DNA of 64,000 bases. It comes from a virus. Below, one piece after another: positions 1 through 7,027 of the stretch. The position numbers were made by a program, and so were the translations under genes. The DNA is taken from positions 1 through 64,000 of IMG/VR virus record IMGVR_UViG_3300037247_001239. One strand, written 5' to 3'. The notes below the pieces were generated by a model. The model was not told where the DNA came from, searched no databases, and saw only the letters and a list, made by a program, of their open reading frames with translations. The stretch's first letter is position 1. Every line of letters starts with the position of its first letter.

Positions 1-282
1 CTCGACCTTCCTGACGACTGCATCCGGGGCGAAGTGATCCTTATTATTGCCCCAGAACAACTGACCAATCTGGTTGATGGCACCACAGAATCTATTACGA
101 GCCTCTGTCATTCCGTCACGCTCGGCCCGTAGCCGCTCGACCTCGGTTTCCAGGTCAAGAGCAATCTCCTGCATTCGGTCAGCTTCACCTTGCAGCCACT
201 TGACCTCTTTCTCCAAGCATCTTTTACACGGCGCGTGGTCCGTGGTCTGACCGCAAGCACATTGCTTCCAATAGCCTGCCAT
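1..282 (-). CDS. Small zinc-ribbon/coiled-coil protein, 3' part cut by window edge
   Basis: An open frame begins at ATG 282 and runs off the left edge, so only the first 94 codons are seen. The N terminus holds paired cysteines (CxC near residues 8-10 and CKRC near 19-22), consistent with a small zinc ribbon. It is followed by a charged, heptad-like stretch rich in E, R and L that should form a coiled coil. The start overlaps the stop of the gene upstream by one base (TGATG), typical of translational coupling. I do not recognise a family; the layout suits a small phage accessory protein. Confidence 0.65.
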   Translation of the reverse strand, partial: MAGYWKQCACGQTTDHAPCKRCLEKEVKWLQGEADRMQEIALDLETEVERLRAERDGMTEARNRFCGAINQIGQLFWGNNKDHFAPDAVVRKVE

Positions 283-473
283 CACTCACTCCTTTTCTTC
301 GCGGCCTCGGTGGCTTGGTCCATGAATTCTTGGCTCGAATTCGCTCTGCCCTCCAGCACGGCCTCCACGCCGTTCGAGAAGATACCGAAACACTTTCGGC
401 AACGAATAGTTGGCTGGTGAGGCGACCTGTTCTCATCCGTCAGGCGGACGCCGCAACTGATGCATTTACTCAT
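282..473 (-). CDS. Small zinc-finger protein
   Basis: 63 residues with two CxxC knuckles (CISC near the N terminus and CRKC in the middle), a likely single zinc site. The ATG at 473 follows an AGGGG ribosome-binding site and overlaps the stop of the preceding gene (TGATG). A GTG three bases further out is possible. Function unknown. Such stand-alone zinc knuckles are frequent in phage early operons. Confidence 0.65.
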   Translation of the reverse strand: MSKCISCGVRLTDENRSPHQPTIRCRKCFGIFSNGVEAVLEGRANSSQEFMDQATEAAKKRSE

Positions 474-931
474 CACTCACCCCTTTCTGCTTCCAGCACC
501 TTGTACGCGGCCAGGGCAATTGCCTTGGGCATGGCTTCGGGGGGCGGGCCTTCTATCTTCACCCTGCCGCAAGACTGCTGCCCTCTCCAAAACTCAACAT
601 GAGAATAACGCTGGCTAGAATACATTGAGCTAACTACATCCCACTCTGGCCTACTCACCAGCCAGTCCAGCAACTTCAGAGCGGCGTCGATGTCGATGTC
701 GGGGCGGGGAACATGAGAAGAATTGGCTTGCAATGCCCGTTGACGCGGGTCTGACAAATCACATTCAACCCAATCCGGAGACTCAAGCCATTGTGAATCG
801 GGTTTCACTAATGTCCGCCGCAGAGGTCCGTCTGGACTCTTATAGTCCAAGTCGTGCCACCTCATCCACTTCCACCCTCTCCACTCCGCCAACTTGTCAC
901 AGAGTTTTGTGTCTGATTCAGGTTTACTCAT
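473..931 (-). CDS. Phage ABA-sandwich-like protein
   Basis: 152 residues. The ATG at 931 is chosen over a longer frame (967) because GGAGAAG lies just upstream and the longer start would overlap the previous gene. The layout resembles the small phage ABA-sandwich family: an N-terminal helix with GWKW, a central segment beginning with D-rich IDIDAA, and a C-terminal strand followed by a PPPEAMPKAIALAA helix. These proteins are common in phage early regions and have no known function. Family assignment is by pattern only. Confidence 0.6.
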   Translation of the reverse strand: MSKPESDTKLCDKLAEWRGWKWMRWHDLDYKSPDGPLRRTLVKPDSQWLESPDWVECDLSDPRQRALQANSSHVPRPDIDIDAALKLLDWLVSRPEWDVVSSMYSSQRYSHVEFWRGQQSCGRVKIEGPPPEAMPKAIALAAYKVLEAERGE

Positions 932-932
932 G

Positions 933-1121
933 TTACTTCTCCAATGCCTTTGCAATGAAGGGTGCATCCACGTCCTCTACCCTGGTGGTATCGACTCCCG
1001 ATTCACGCAGCAGCCACGCAGCCATCGTTATCTCGTCGTAGCAATCCACAATGCGAGCCACGGCCCACAGTACACCGTCATCAAAAGTGAGGTCCGCAGT
1101 ACGTGCGTCTGATTCAGCCAT
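933..1121 (-). CDS. Small acidic phage protein, unknown function
   Basis: 62 residues, acidic, predicted helical, with ATG at 1121 after GAAAGGAACC. It contains FDDGVLWAVARIVDCYDE in the middle. It sits in the leftward operon two bases upstream of the start of the ABA-sandwich-like gene. No domain recognised. Confidence 0.6.
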   Translation of the reverse strand: MAESDARTADLTFDDGVLWAVARIVDCYDEITMAAWLLRESGVDTTRVEDVDAPFIAKALEK

Positions 1122-1137
1122 CGTCGGTTCCTTTCAA

Positions 1138-1278
1138 CTAAAAGCATTCTTCACACACAGGCTCGTCTGCTTCACCTTCAGGCAGGGCTGCTTCACACCC
1201 CAGGCAAATAAGTCGCCCGCATCGACAACATCCAACAATAATGTCAGTTGGTTTACCACAAATTTCACACTCAGCCAT
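1138..1278 (-). CDS. 46-residue cysteine-rich zinc protein
   Basis: A short ORF with eight cysteines in pairs (CEIC, CCRC, CLGC, CEEC), spaced like a cross-brace (B-box/RING or FYVE-like) double zinc site. ATG 1278 lies inside the last codons of the upstream gene, an 8-bp overlap. The cysteine density and the coupled start are the main evidence that it is real. Function unknown; a protein- or nucleic-acid-binding adaptor is possible. Confidence 0.6.
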   Translation of the reverse strand: MAECEICGKPTDIIVGCCRCGRLICLGCEAALPEGEADEPVCEECF

Positions 1279-1750
1279 CGTCGGTCACCTCATATCTCAC
1301 TTGGCCGAGGACTTCGGCGACGATGAACATGGGGGGAGTGATGTCCTTGGGACTCAAAGCCAGTGCACCACTGAGTCCACCATCAAGATAGGAGACTCGG
1401 CCGGCTTTATCACGGCATCGCGGCCAGTGGGGATCGCCGGGTCTACGGTAACACATCGCCCACGTGTTCAGCGGCAATTGGTCAAGCCTTTGGACCGGAG
1501 GCTCGGGTGGTCCCTCGGGTGGCAACGTCTGCACGGGGCCGAGAACTTCGAGGGCTCTGTAGTCTTCAGGGTGGTTGCTCCGCCAAGTCGGCTCACCAGT
1601 GTGCAAAGACCAGACGTTGCCCCTGGAATCCTTGTATCGTTCGGCTGTTGCTTCTCCGGTTGCAGTGCACTTTACCAATACCATCGGCCCGATCTCCTCC
1701 AAACTCTGGACCACTGGCTCGGCCGGTACGAACGTCACTTCGAGTTTCAT
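1271..1750 (-). CDS. Hypothetical protein in replication operon
   Basis: 159 residues, ATG 1750 preceded by GGAGCAAACC. Proline-rich centre (PPEGPPEPP) between two folded-looking parts, with no motif I can name. Located between the SSB-like gene and the small zinc protein in one unbroken leftward operon, so a role in early metabolism of phage DNA or host takeover is possible but unproven. Confidence 0.55.
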   Translation of the reverse strand: MKLEVTFVPAEPVVQSLEEIGPMVLVKCTATGEATAERYKDSRGNVWSLHTGEPTWRSNHPEDYRALEVLGPVQTLPPEGPPEPPVQRLDQLPLNTWAMCYRRPGDPHWPRCRDKAGRVSYLDGGLSGALALSPKDITPPMFIVAEVLGQVRYEVTDDG

Positions 1751-1813
1751 GGTTTGCTCCTAGCCCCAGGCCGGCGACCGGGCGACGAGCACGGCCGCAG
1801 CGCGGGGATTGCG

Positions 1814-2437
1814 TTAGAACGGTATGTCGCTGGCAGCCGAAGCACCTGCTGGGGCATCAGCGGGTGCTTCGGCTGGCGGTGTTGCCTTGGGCGTTGGAGT
1901 AGGTGCTTTGGCGGGCGGTGGCGTGGCAGGGGCACCAGACGGGGGCGGAGTCTCCGCACGGGCCACGTTGCCTGCCAATGCCGCCAACTCACCGCCGTAC
2001 CGATTATCCAACGCCTGTGCATCTTCGGCGGACATTTGGCCGCCTTGCGGCACCTCCTCGTAGCCGTTGATCCAGACAATGTGATAGCTGCCGTCGTTTT
2101 TGTACTTGTTCAGCTCGGTGGTAAATCCACATGGAGTCGGCTGCCACGTTTTCTCCTGGAGGCTTACGGATGACCTGTCCCAGCCACAATGCCGAATCAA
2201 TGCAGTCGCTTGTATTTGATTCAGCTTGTTGCGGTTCTCGTCTGTGCCCCAAAGCCATAAGGCCCCGTCTATCTCGAATTCGTTGGGCCGGCAGTCCATC
2301 CAAGCCTTTTCGTCGGGGTCCCAGTATTCGTCGATGCGAGCCGTGATGTTCAACACGATCGCCCCGCTGGGCACCTTTCCAAACTTGTAGGCAGTGATTT
2401 GCCCACGACATCCTCCAGCCCAGTGCATTGGCTGCAT
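1814..2437 (-). CDS. SSB-like protein with DIPF tail
   Basis: 207 residues. The N-terminal ~135 residues look like a compact nucleic-acid-binding domain rich in aromatic residues (YKF, DEYWDPDEKAW, ALWLWGTDENRNKLNQ). This is followed by a low-complexity Pro/Ala linker and a C-terminal SDIPF. That arrangement, with an acidic-hydrophobic DIPF tip, is the signature of bacterial SSB proteins, whose tail recruits repair and replication partners. It lies next to the Sak4-like ATPase and RecB-like nuclease, as expected for an annealing/recombination module. ATG 2437 follows AAAGGAATAGG. The tail is the strong evidence; the fold is inferred. Confidence 0.65.
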   Translation of the reverse strand: MQPMHWAGGCRGQITAYKFGKVPSGAIVLNITARIDEYWDPDEKAWMDCRPNEFEIDGALWLWGTDENRNKLNQIQATALIRHCGWDRSSVSLQEKTWQPTPCGFTTELNKYKNDGSYHIVWINGYEEVPQGGQMSAEDAQALDNRYGGELAALAGNVARAETPPPSGAPATPPPAKAPTPTPKATPPAEAPADAPAGASAASDIPF

Positions 2438-2440
2438 GAC

Positions 2441-3304
2441 CTATTCCTTTCCAAATAAGAGTTTCCAAATTTCGGGATTTCCTTTGTCGTACTTCACGCG
2501 ATTGGCCAATGTACGACTCTTGGCCAAATGGGTTGGTAGTTGTGTCGGGTAAATGCTGCGAGTACCCGTACCTTGTGCCTTGCCGTCCTCGTTAACGGCG
2601 GTGTCGTAGCCGATGAACAGCAAATGGTCGCACCACTCCTGCACTCGCGACCGCAACTGGCCGGTGTTTTTTGGTTGCTGTAATCGGTGTTCGTAGCGCA
2701 ACCAGTCTTCGCCGCCAGGATTGGGGACTGTCACGACGCAATCGTGGCACACACCGATAACGTGCTTGCCTGCACGCACCAGGGCATCGAGATCACCCAG
2801 GATTTGCAAAAACGTCTCGTAGACGTGGGTGTAGCCTTTGCCAAAGCCATAGCCCTCGACAGACTTCACAAATTGCCCCTTTTCGTGTTTGACGTTGGCC
2901 AGTGTCCACGTCACGGCAAAATCCTGTAGGGTTGTGAACGAGTCCACCACCACGGCGTCGTATCGCCCCGTCAATCCTCGGTCATGCAGCACGGCTCGCA
3001 CATCCTCAAACGTGCGGGGAATTATTCGATCCACGTCGAGGAACTTACTGGACTCTTCCACGTCAACAAACAAAGGAACAATTTGCACCTGCGTCAATAG
3101 CGAACACAGTTCGGTCTTACCGATACCGCCCGTACCGTAGACCACAATCCGTTGGGCACCGCGGCTGACCCCCGTCTCCACTTCCAGACGGTTCGGCTGA
3201 ATCCCTTCCGTTCCCGTAGGGACAGGACCCATTGGTCCCGTAGGCTTAGACGGCTGCGTGACGGGCGACGGCTTGGTCGCCATCGGCCCGGTAGGTTTAC
3301 TCAT
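2441..3304 (-). CDS. Sak4/AAA_24-type RecA-like ATPase
   Basis: 287 residues. A disordered N terminus carries repeated TGPM segments. Walker A is GTGGIGKT at residues 57-64 and a Walker B-like YDAVVVDSF lies near 114-122. The length and the pattern after Walker B fit the AAA_24 family, whose phage members (Sak4) are RecA-core ATPases that promote single-strand annealing or recombination with a phage SSB. The SSB-like gene directly downstream and the PD-(D/E)XK nuclease directly upstream support this. Start at 3304 overlaps the nuclease stop by 8 bases. Confidence 0.8.
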   Translation of the reverse strand: MSKPTGPMATKPSPVTQPSKPTGPMGPVPTGTEGIQPNRLEVETGVSRGAQRIVVYGTGGIGKTELCSLLTQVQIVPLFVDVEESSKFLDVDRIIPRTFEDVRAVLHDRGLTGRYDAVVVDSFTTLQDFAVTWTLANVKHEKGQFVKSVEGYGFGKGYTHVYETFLQILGDLDALVRAGKHVIGVCHDCVVTVPNPGGEDWLRYEHRLQQPKNTGQLRSRVQEWCDHLLFIGYDTAVNEDGKAQGTGTRSIYPTQLPTHLAKSRTLANRVKYDKGNPEIWKLLFGKE

Positions 3305-4172
3305 CAGAAAGTCCTTTCAGTTCGGGATGAACATTCGATACAAACTCAAACCCCTCTGGCGCCACACCAGAGGACAAATCGGTCTTGCTGCTACATAAGC
3401 CGAAGTAGCTGCAAAATCCGCACGTATCGCGGGTAACGGTCCTGTACCACCGATTGTTTCGCTGTGCCTCGCGTAACGTCTTCTGAATGTCCCACAGTTC
3501 CGCTCGGCACTCCTCAATCTCCTGGTCCAGTCGTGGTATCTCCACGCGGGCGTAGTAGAAATCGGGCCGCTTGGCAATGTCGTCGATGATTCGCTGACTC
3601 CACTCGTCGGGCGTCATCGGTCTGGACTGGAGGACGTAGCTTTTGGCGGTGTCGCCTGTTTGGCGGGGCATACCATCTTTTTTCAACACGCGCTGACCGT
3701 CGGCATTCAGCACTATTTTCAGCCCAGTCCTATCCAGTAACGGCACCCTCGTCGGCTTGATGCTGGGTTTGCGAATCACGTCGTAAAACACCGTACTTAC
3801 ATCGTGGCCGAGTTCCCTTGCCGCATGGACGTAGATGGAGATTTGCAGGTCGTTCTGAAGGCGAAGCCAATAGTCGCTACCCAATGCCAAATCCTCGGAG
3901 GCGGTCTTGTGTTCCATCACGGCAAGTCGGCTGTCTTCCATCCGCACGATGCCGTCGATGACGCCAGCCAATTCGAAGAGCTGCGACGGTTTGCCCGTCG
4001 CGGGATTTCGCAACGGCAATCGAAACGACTGTTCGGTGGCGATTACCTTCAATTTGGAAGCACCCCATCGCCAGTCGTAGCCACTCAACAGGGCCGCCAC
4101 CATAGCACGTTCGTATTGCCACTCCAGGTCAGTCGTATGCTCGGCAAGCGATGGCGATTGCATCCTTGACAT
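3297..4172 (-). CDS. RecB/Cas4-like PD-(D/E)XK nuclease, C-terminal main part (frameshifted)
   Basis: 291 codons are open from ATG 4172. They carry the catalytic core of a RecB/AddB/Cas4-type nuclease: VIDG with Asp73, MEHK with Glu87 and Lys89, and a Q-rich LQNDLQ helix. Three cysteines near the C terminus (251, 254, 260, in CGFCSYFGLC) belong to a 4Fe-4S cluster. The N-terminal His motif and the fourth cluster cysteine are missing here but present in the adjacent ORF at 4129-4332 in another frame. The two therefore look like one exonuclease gene, broken or frameshifted near 4130. It probably processes DNA ends for the Sak4-like annealing system. Confidence 0.8.
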   Translation of the reverse strand: MSRMQSPSLAEHTTDLEWQYERAMVAALLSGYDWRWGASKLKVIATEQSFRLPLRNPATGKPSQLFELAGVIDGIVRMEDSRLAVMEHKTASEDLALGSDYWLRLQNDLQISIYVHAARELGHDVSTVFYDVIRKPSIKPTRVPLLDRTGLKIVLNADGQRVLKKDGMPRQTGDTAKSYVLQSRPMTPDEWSQRIIDDIAKRPDFYYARVEIPRLDQEIEECRAELWDIQKTLREAQRNNRWYRTVTRDTCGFCSYFGLCSSKTDLSSGVAPEGFEFVSNVHPELKGLSDE

Positions 4173-4332
4173 CCTTTCCCTGTTTCAGAGCGTCCAGCCC
4201 CAAATGAAACGCCGCGCCGATTCGCAGTGCCCTGGGGTCGGTTACGGGACGCAGACCCAACTCATAGGCGTAGTGGTTCCGCTTGCGGCAAATCTTGAAA
4301 CTCTGCGAACGCGAATTAGTCAGCAGTTGCAT
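4129..4332 (-). CDS. RecB/Cas4-like nuclease, N-terminal part
   Basis: 67 codons from ATG 4332, preceded by GAAAGGAAAA. The segment SFKICRKRNHYAY with Cys15 and GAAFHLGLDAL with His43 matches the start of Cas4/AddB-type nucleases: the first iron-sulfur cysteine and motif I histidine. It ends at a TGA followed by C. Skipping one base there would join it in frame to the 291-codon ORF (...YD-D-LEWQYER). This is either a +1 programmed shift, a mutation or a sequence error; which one cannot be told from the window. Confidence 0.7.
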   Translation of the reverse strand: MQLLTNSRSQSFKICRKRNHYAYELGLRPVTDPRALRIGAAFHLGLDALKQGKDVKDAIAIACRAYD

Positions 4333-4346
4333 GGGTTTTCCTTTCG

Positions 4347-4547
4347 TTACTGATCTGCCTTCTCGGCGATCCCCTCCATCTGTTGCAATATCAGCTTCCA
4401 CTGGTGTGCCCAGTCCATGTCCAGCCTCCCCTCATCGTGCAGCTTCGGCCCAGCCAACCGCCAGAGGTAGATTGCGCTGTTGGCCAGCTTCATGCCGCTG
4501 CTCGGCTCGACTTCCCGCGGCGGGTCAACACGTGGTTCGCTAGACAT
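4347..4547 (-). CDS. Small helical protein, unknown function
   Basis: 66 residues using ATG 4547, which overlaps the end of the upstream gene (GATGTCTAG). Pro/Glu-rich N terminus, then a helical DWAHQWKLILQQ segment. It lies directly upstream of the nuclease gene, which suggests coupled expression. No family recognised. Confidence 0.5.
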   Translation of the reverse strand: MSSEPRVDPPREVEPSSGMKLANSAIYLWRLAGPKLHDEGRLDMDWAHQWKLILQQMEGIAEKADQ

Positions 4548-4884
4548 CTGCTTTACCAGTGAGCGCAGCGACCTTCTTTTCGAGTTCCGCCAGCTTTGCG
4601 ACCGCTGCATTACGCTCCTGGCGGTCCCGGTCCGACTTTTTTGTCAGTTGGTCAATGTCCAATTCTGCGGCCTCTTCCTCGTCGATGAGTTGCGAGTCCG
4701 TGATGAATTGGGGAAAAGAAAGGTCGGAGGCACCACACTTCACAGCGTACTTATTAGGCTCGCTGAATTTGGTGTCCTTCTCTTCAACCGGTGTTGCTTC
4801 GGAAAGCATTTTGAAGAAAGCACCTGTGTCCGCCCCCTCGGCCAGCAAGAGTTTCGTGTACCCAATCTCGATAAGCAGTCGCAT
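4540..4884 (-). CDS. Coiled-coil hypothetical protein
   Basis: 114 residues; ATG 4884 lies after an AAAGGAGACATAAC-type leader. The first half is mixed alpha/beta (LLIEIGYTKLLLAEGAD). The second half, from about residue 75, is a charged heptad-rich helix (RDRQERNAAVAKLAELEKKVAAL) predicted to form a coiled coil. Function unknown. Confidence 0.6.
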   Translation of the reverse strand: MRLLIEIGYTKLLLAEGADTGAFFKMLSEATPVEEKDTKFSEPNKYAVKCGASDLSFPQFITDSQLIDEEEAAELDIDQLTKKSDRDRQERNAAVAKLAELEKKVAALTGKADV

Positions 4885-4918
4885 GTTATGTCTCCTTTAA
4901 GGTTGGTCGATGGGTGGT

Positions 4919-5233
4919 TCAGGCATCGGGGTCTCCGGCCGGCTGCTTGGCCTTGGCGATAGCGGCTTCCGCTTGGTCGAAATCCAGGGCTTGCGTTTCT
5001 TCGCCCCCGAGGCATTTGACCTGGCACAACAAGTCCTCGCACGCGGCCAGCAAGTCCGGGGCCGCGGCTATCAGCGCGGCGTCTGCGGCCTTGAACTCTC
5101 GTGGATATACGGGTGACAGTTCGCAGATGGAACCATATCCAGGTCCGCTCGGTCCCCAGATTAGACCTGGTTTGCCATCTTCATAATGTGGGTCCGTGTT
5201 CACAATCCACGGTCCTGGCGTATGCTTGCTCAT
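4919..5233 (-). CDS. Ea22-like phage protein (HTPGPW/LIAAAPDLLAAC family)
   Basis: 104 residues beginning with HTPGPW and containing ALIAAAPDLLAACEDLL, the pairing that defines a widespread, functionally undefined family of small phage accessory proteins (ead/Ea22-like). ATG 5233 follows GGGAGTTGAC, nearly the same leader used by the rightward operon. Two relatives occur in this window, at 13340-13609 and 17768-18043. Confidence 0.7.
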   Translation of the reverse strand: MSKHTPGPWIVNTDPHYEDGKPGLIWGPSGPGYGSICELSPVYPREFKAADAALIAAAPDLLAACEDLLCQVKCLGGEETQALDFDQAEAAIAKAKQPAGDPDA

Positions 5234-5234
5234 G

Positions 5235-5369
5235 TCAACTCCCTTCCGTTTCCGTCACCACCGACTTCACCTCCACCACGTCGCCGCACTCGGGACACGC
5301 GTCCGGAGCCCAGCCCTCGGTGGTGCCCTCGTAATCGCAGTCGCGGTTCATGCACCTAAGCCGCAGCAT
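5235..5369 (-). CDS. 44-residue zinc-ribbon protein
   Basis: ATG 5369 lies inside the last codons of csrA (14-bp overlap). Four cysteines in a rubredoxin-like ribbon (C..DC and CPEC flanking GWAPDA) suggest one zinc. It ends one base before the next gene's start. A longer upstream frame exists but would overlap all of csrA, so it is rejected. Function unknown. Confidence 0.6.
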   Translation of the reverse strand: MLRLRCMNRDCDYEGTTEGWAPDACPECGDVVEVKSVVTETEGS

Positions 5370-5529
5370 CGTCGGGGCCTTTCTGTATGGCATTGTCTCT
5401 GACAATCGGCACTTCCCGGGGAGCCTCGATCCCCAGCCGCACAATACCGCCATACACGCCAATAACTGTGATGGTGATGTCGGGGCCGATGTGAATCTTC
5501 TCGCCCCGTTTCCTACTAAGACACAACAT
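5356..5529 (-). CDS. csrA: CsrA-like RNA-binding global regulator
   Basis: 57 residues, close to normal CsrA length. The first strand MLCLSRKRGEKIHIG and the RNA-binding second region VRLGIEAPREVPIVR match CsrA almost residue for residue, including the arginine that contacts GGA in target RNAs. ATG 5529 is set by an excellent AGGAGGAAATC leader. CsrA dimers bind GGA motifs in mRNA leaders and block or alter translation. In a phage it could reprogram host carbon-storage and motility regulation or control its own GGAG-led genes. Identity is very likely; the role is inferred. Confidence 0.92.
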   Translation of the reverse strand: MLCLSRKRGEKIHIGPDITITVIGVYGGIVRLGIEAPREVPIVRDNAIQKGPDDAAA

Positions 5530-5624
5530 GATTTCCTCCTGATAAATTGGGGCCGCGGCCTCCTGCTTTGGCCCCGCGGGTCCATCCACGGCGTCCATGC
5601 CGTTGCCTTCCTCATGCCGGTGTC

Positions 5625-5789
5625 CTATAGTTCCTTGTTTGTCGCTTGCGGTATGCCTGCCCTTTCCCTCGGAGTCTCGTGCTTGTAGCAATCCTGACAA
5701 AGCACTGGAAACCCATGTCCCTCTTCAAAGCAAATACCGCAATGCGAGCACTGTAAGCCCTCGACCATAGCGTCTGCGATCTCGCCCAT
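5625..5789 (-). CDS. 54-residue phage zinc-finger protein
   Basis: Start at ATG 5789 after GAAAGGAAGAACCG; a longer frame is rejected because it lacks a ribosome-binding site and overlaps its neighbour. CSHCGICFEEGHGFPVLCQDC forms a CxxC...CxxC zinc site of a kind often seen in small phage proteins. Its leader shares a hairpin-plus-SD element with the gene starting at 6078. Function unknown. Confidence 0.65.
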   Translation of the reverse strand: MGEIADAMVEGLQCSHCGICFEEGHGFPVLCQDCYKHETPRERAGIPQATNKEL

Positions 5790-5797
5790 CGGTTCTT

Positions 5798-5821
5798 CCT
5801 TTCGTGTGCCGGCCATGCCGG
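5798..5821 (-). promoter_or_regulatory. Repeated leader hairpin plus SD, copy 1
   Basis: On the minus strand CCGGCAT-GGCCGG can fold as a short hairpin and runs straight into ACACGAAAGG, the ribosome-binding site of the gene starting at 5789. Nearly the same sequence, with two extra bases in the loop, precedes the gene starting at 6078. Confidence 0.5.
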
Positions 5822-5829
5822 TTCGTCCT

Positions 5830-6078
5830 TTACTCAACGTTTTCGGATTCTTCCAGTTCAAATGGTTCGCCGCGCTGGCCTGCTTCGTGTGCGGCTCGCA
5901 AGACCTCTGGCAGCTTGTATACAAACTTCAAGTCCCGCCCGAGATTTGCGTCCTCTGGACATTCTGATAGATTACAGCCCTGGGCCACACACTGGTCATC
6001 CACAAATACCTCGCACCTGGACTGGTACTCGTCGCCAGGATCGTTCTTCTTTCCGCTATACTCAATCTTCACTCTCAT
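5830..6078 (-). CDS. Hypothetical protein
   Basis: 82 residues from ATG 6078, after ACGAAAGGCGATAGCT. Starts with MRVKIEYSG and contains paired cysteines (CEVF..QCVAQGC...C) in the centre, then a helical VYKLPEVLRAAHEAGQ segment and an acidic tail. No family recognised. It shares its leader hairpin with the neighbouring zinc-finger gene. Confidence 0.6.
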   Translation of the reverse strand: MRVKIEYSGKKNDPGDEYQSRCEVFVDDQCVAQGCNLSECPEDANLGRDLKFVYKLPEVLRAAHEAGQRGEPFELEESENVE

Positions 6079-6086
6079 AGCTATCG

Positions 6087-6112
6087 CCTTTCGTGTGCCG
6101 GCCTCATGCCGG
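6087..6112 (-). promoter_or_regulatory. Repeated leader hairpin plus SD, copy 2
   Basis: Second copy of the leader at 5798-5821: CCGGCAT-GAGGCCGG hairpin followed by CACACGAAAGG, directly upstream of the gene starting at 6078. The 9-base segment next to the SD is identical in both copies. Confidence 0.5.
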
Positions 6113-6296
6113 GGCTTCCTGTTCGTGATTGAAAACGCACGGCGGACGGCCGTCTGGCGACTCAGCGGGAAGTCGCAAGCCACCCGGGACTCAACGGGGT
6201 GTTTATAATACCCGTGTCGTTTCGGGCCGCGGACGAACCGCCATCCCGTGTACCGCCCGCACGTGCTTTTTGTAAGCGTTCATAAGAAACTTTGGG

Positions 6297-6704
6297 TTAG
6301 CCGGTAGGCAGCAACGTTCCGTAGTGGCGTTTCTTGTGGCATGACCGACAAAGCCATTGCACATCGTCGGAACTATAATCCTCGTGATGACCCTCAATCC
6401 TTGCTGTCCTTCTGCATACACTGCATTGCTTTGGCCGGACCTTTTTGCCCTGCTTCAGCGCTTCGGCAAGACGCGAAGCAGCAGCCTTCTTTACTTTCGG
6501 GTCTTCTTCAAATGAGATATTCCTATCGTTCAGCACTTTAGCCCCTGCCCTCGCGCTGCATGAGTACCTGCAATACTTTCCCTTTCCTCGTTTCAATTCA
6601 GAGAGGGATACCCAGAAAGATGTGCCGCAGCCAATGCACCTTTGCTTAACACAACGAAATCGACGCGAATCTCGCTTAAGTGTACGACCACCAGAATCAA
6701 TCAT
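6297..6704 (-). CDS. HNH-like zinc-finger endonuclease or DNA-binding protein
   Basis: 135 residues from ATG 6704 after GGAAAGGAAACAC. Two cysteine clusters are visible: CIGC...CRYSC in the N-terminal half, and CSVC...IEGHHEDYS...WLCRSCHKKRH in the C-terminal half. The second is the beta-beta-alpha metal layout of small phage HNH-type proteins (GHHxDY and CxxCH). It may be a free-standing homing-type nuclease or an inactive DNA-binding relative. Confidence 0.65.
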   Translation of the reverse strand: MIDSGGRTLKRDSRRFRCVKQRCIGCGTSFWVSLSELKRGKGKYCRYSCSARAGAKVLNDRNISFEEDPKVKKAAASRLAEALKQGKKVRPKQCSVCRRTARIEGHHEDYSSDDVQWLCRSCHKKRHYGTLLPTG

Positions 6705-6762
6705 CAGTGTTTCCTTTCCCAACCGCCCGCCGTGCTTTCGCGGGGCAGGCCACCTCGCTTGT

Positions 6763-6880
6763 AAAGTGCCCCCGACAGGAATCGAACCTGCCTCGCTTGC
6801 CATTGTTACGACGGAATCGAACCGCCAGCGGGGAATGTCCCATGGCCAACAAGGGCGTCATAGGGGCCACCTCCCAGGAC
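6763..6880 (-). other. Two orphan tRNA T-arm-like hairpins (degenerate tRNA remnants?)
   Basis: Two perfect T-arm look-alikes lie on the minus strand, at 6775-6791 and 6810-6826. Each has a TTCGATT loop on a five-pair stem (one with a wobble), the same loop as in the tRNA at 6955-7027. I could not build a full cloverleaf around either: the acceptor pairing GCCCC/GGGGC exists but the spacing (about 100 nt) is too long. They may be remnants of tRNA genes. Confidence 0.3.
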
Positions 6881-6954
6881 CCCGTTGCAACGCTCCTTTC
6901 GTTCGTCCCTCTGCTGCACGCAGACAGGAACCGCACCATTGCGGCCGTTGCAAG

Positions 6955-7027
6955 TGCCGGGCCGTGGAATCGAACCACGATTACTGGCTTATGAGACCAG
7001 CGAGATCACCAGACCTTCCCACCCGGT
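6955..7027 (-). tRNA. tRNA-Met (anticodon CAU)
   Basis: 73-nt cloverleaf on the minus strand. Anticodon stem CTGGT/GCCAG with loop CTCATAA gives anticodon CAT. T-arm CGTGG-TTCGATT-CCACG is perfect. The acceptor ACCGGGT/GCCCGGC pairs six of seven, with an unpaired A1-C72, and the D-arm is weak (one mismatch). CCA is not encoded. The 1:72 mismatch recalls initiator tRNA, but the anticodon stem lacks the three consecutive G-C pairs of initiators, so initiator, elongator and Ile2 cannot be separated by eye. Confidence 0.72.
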
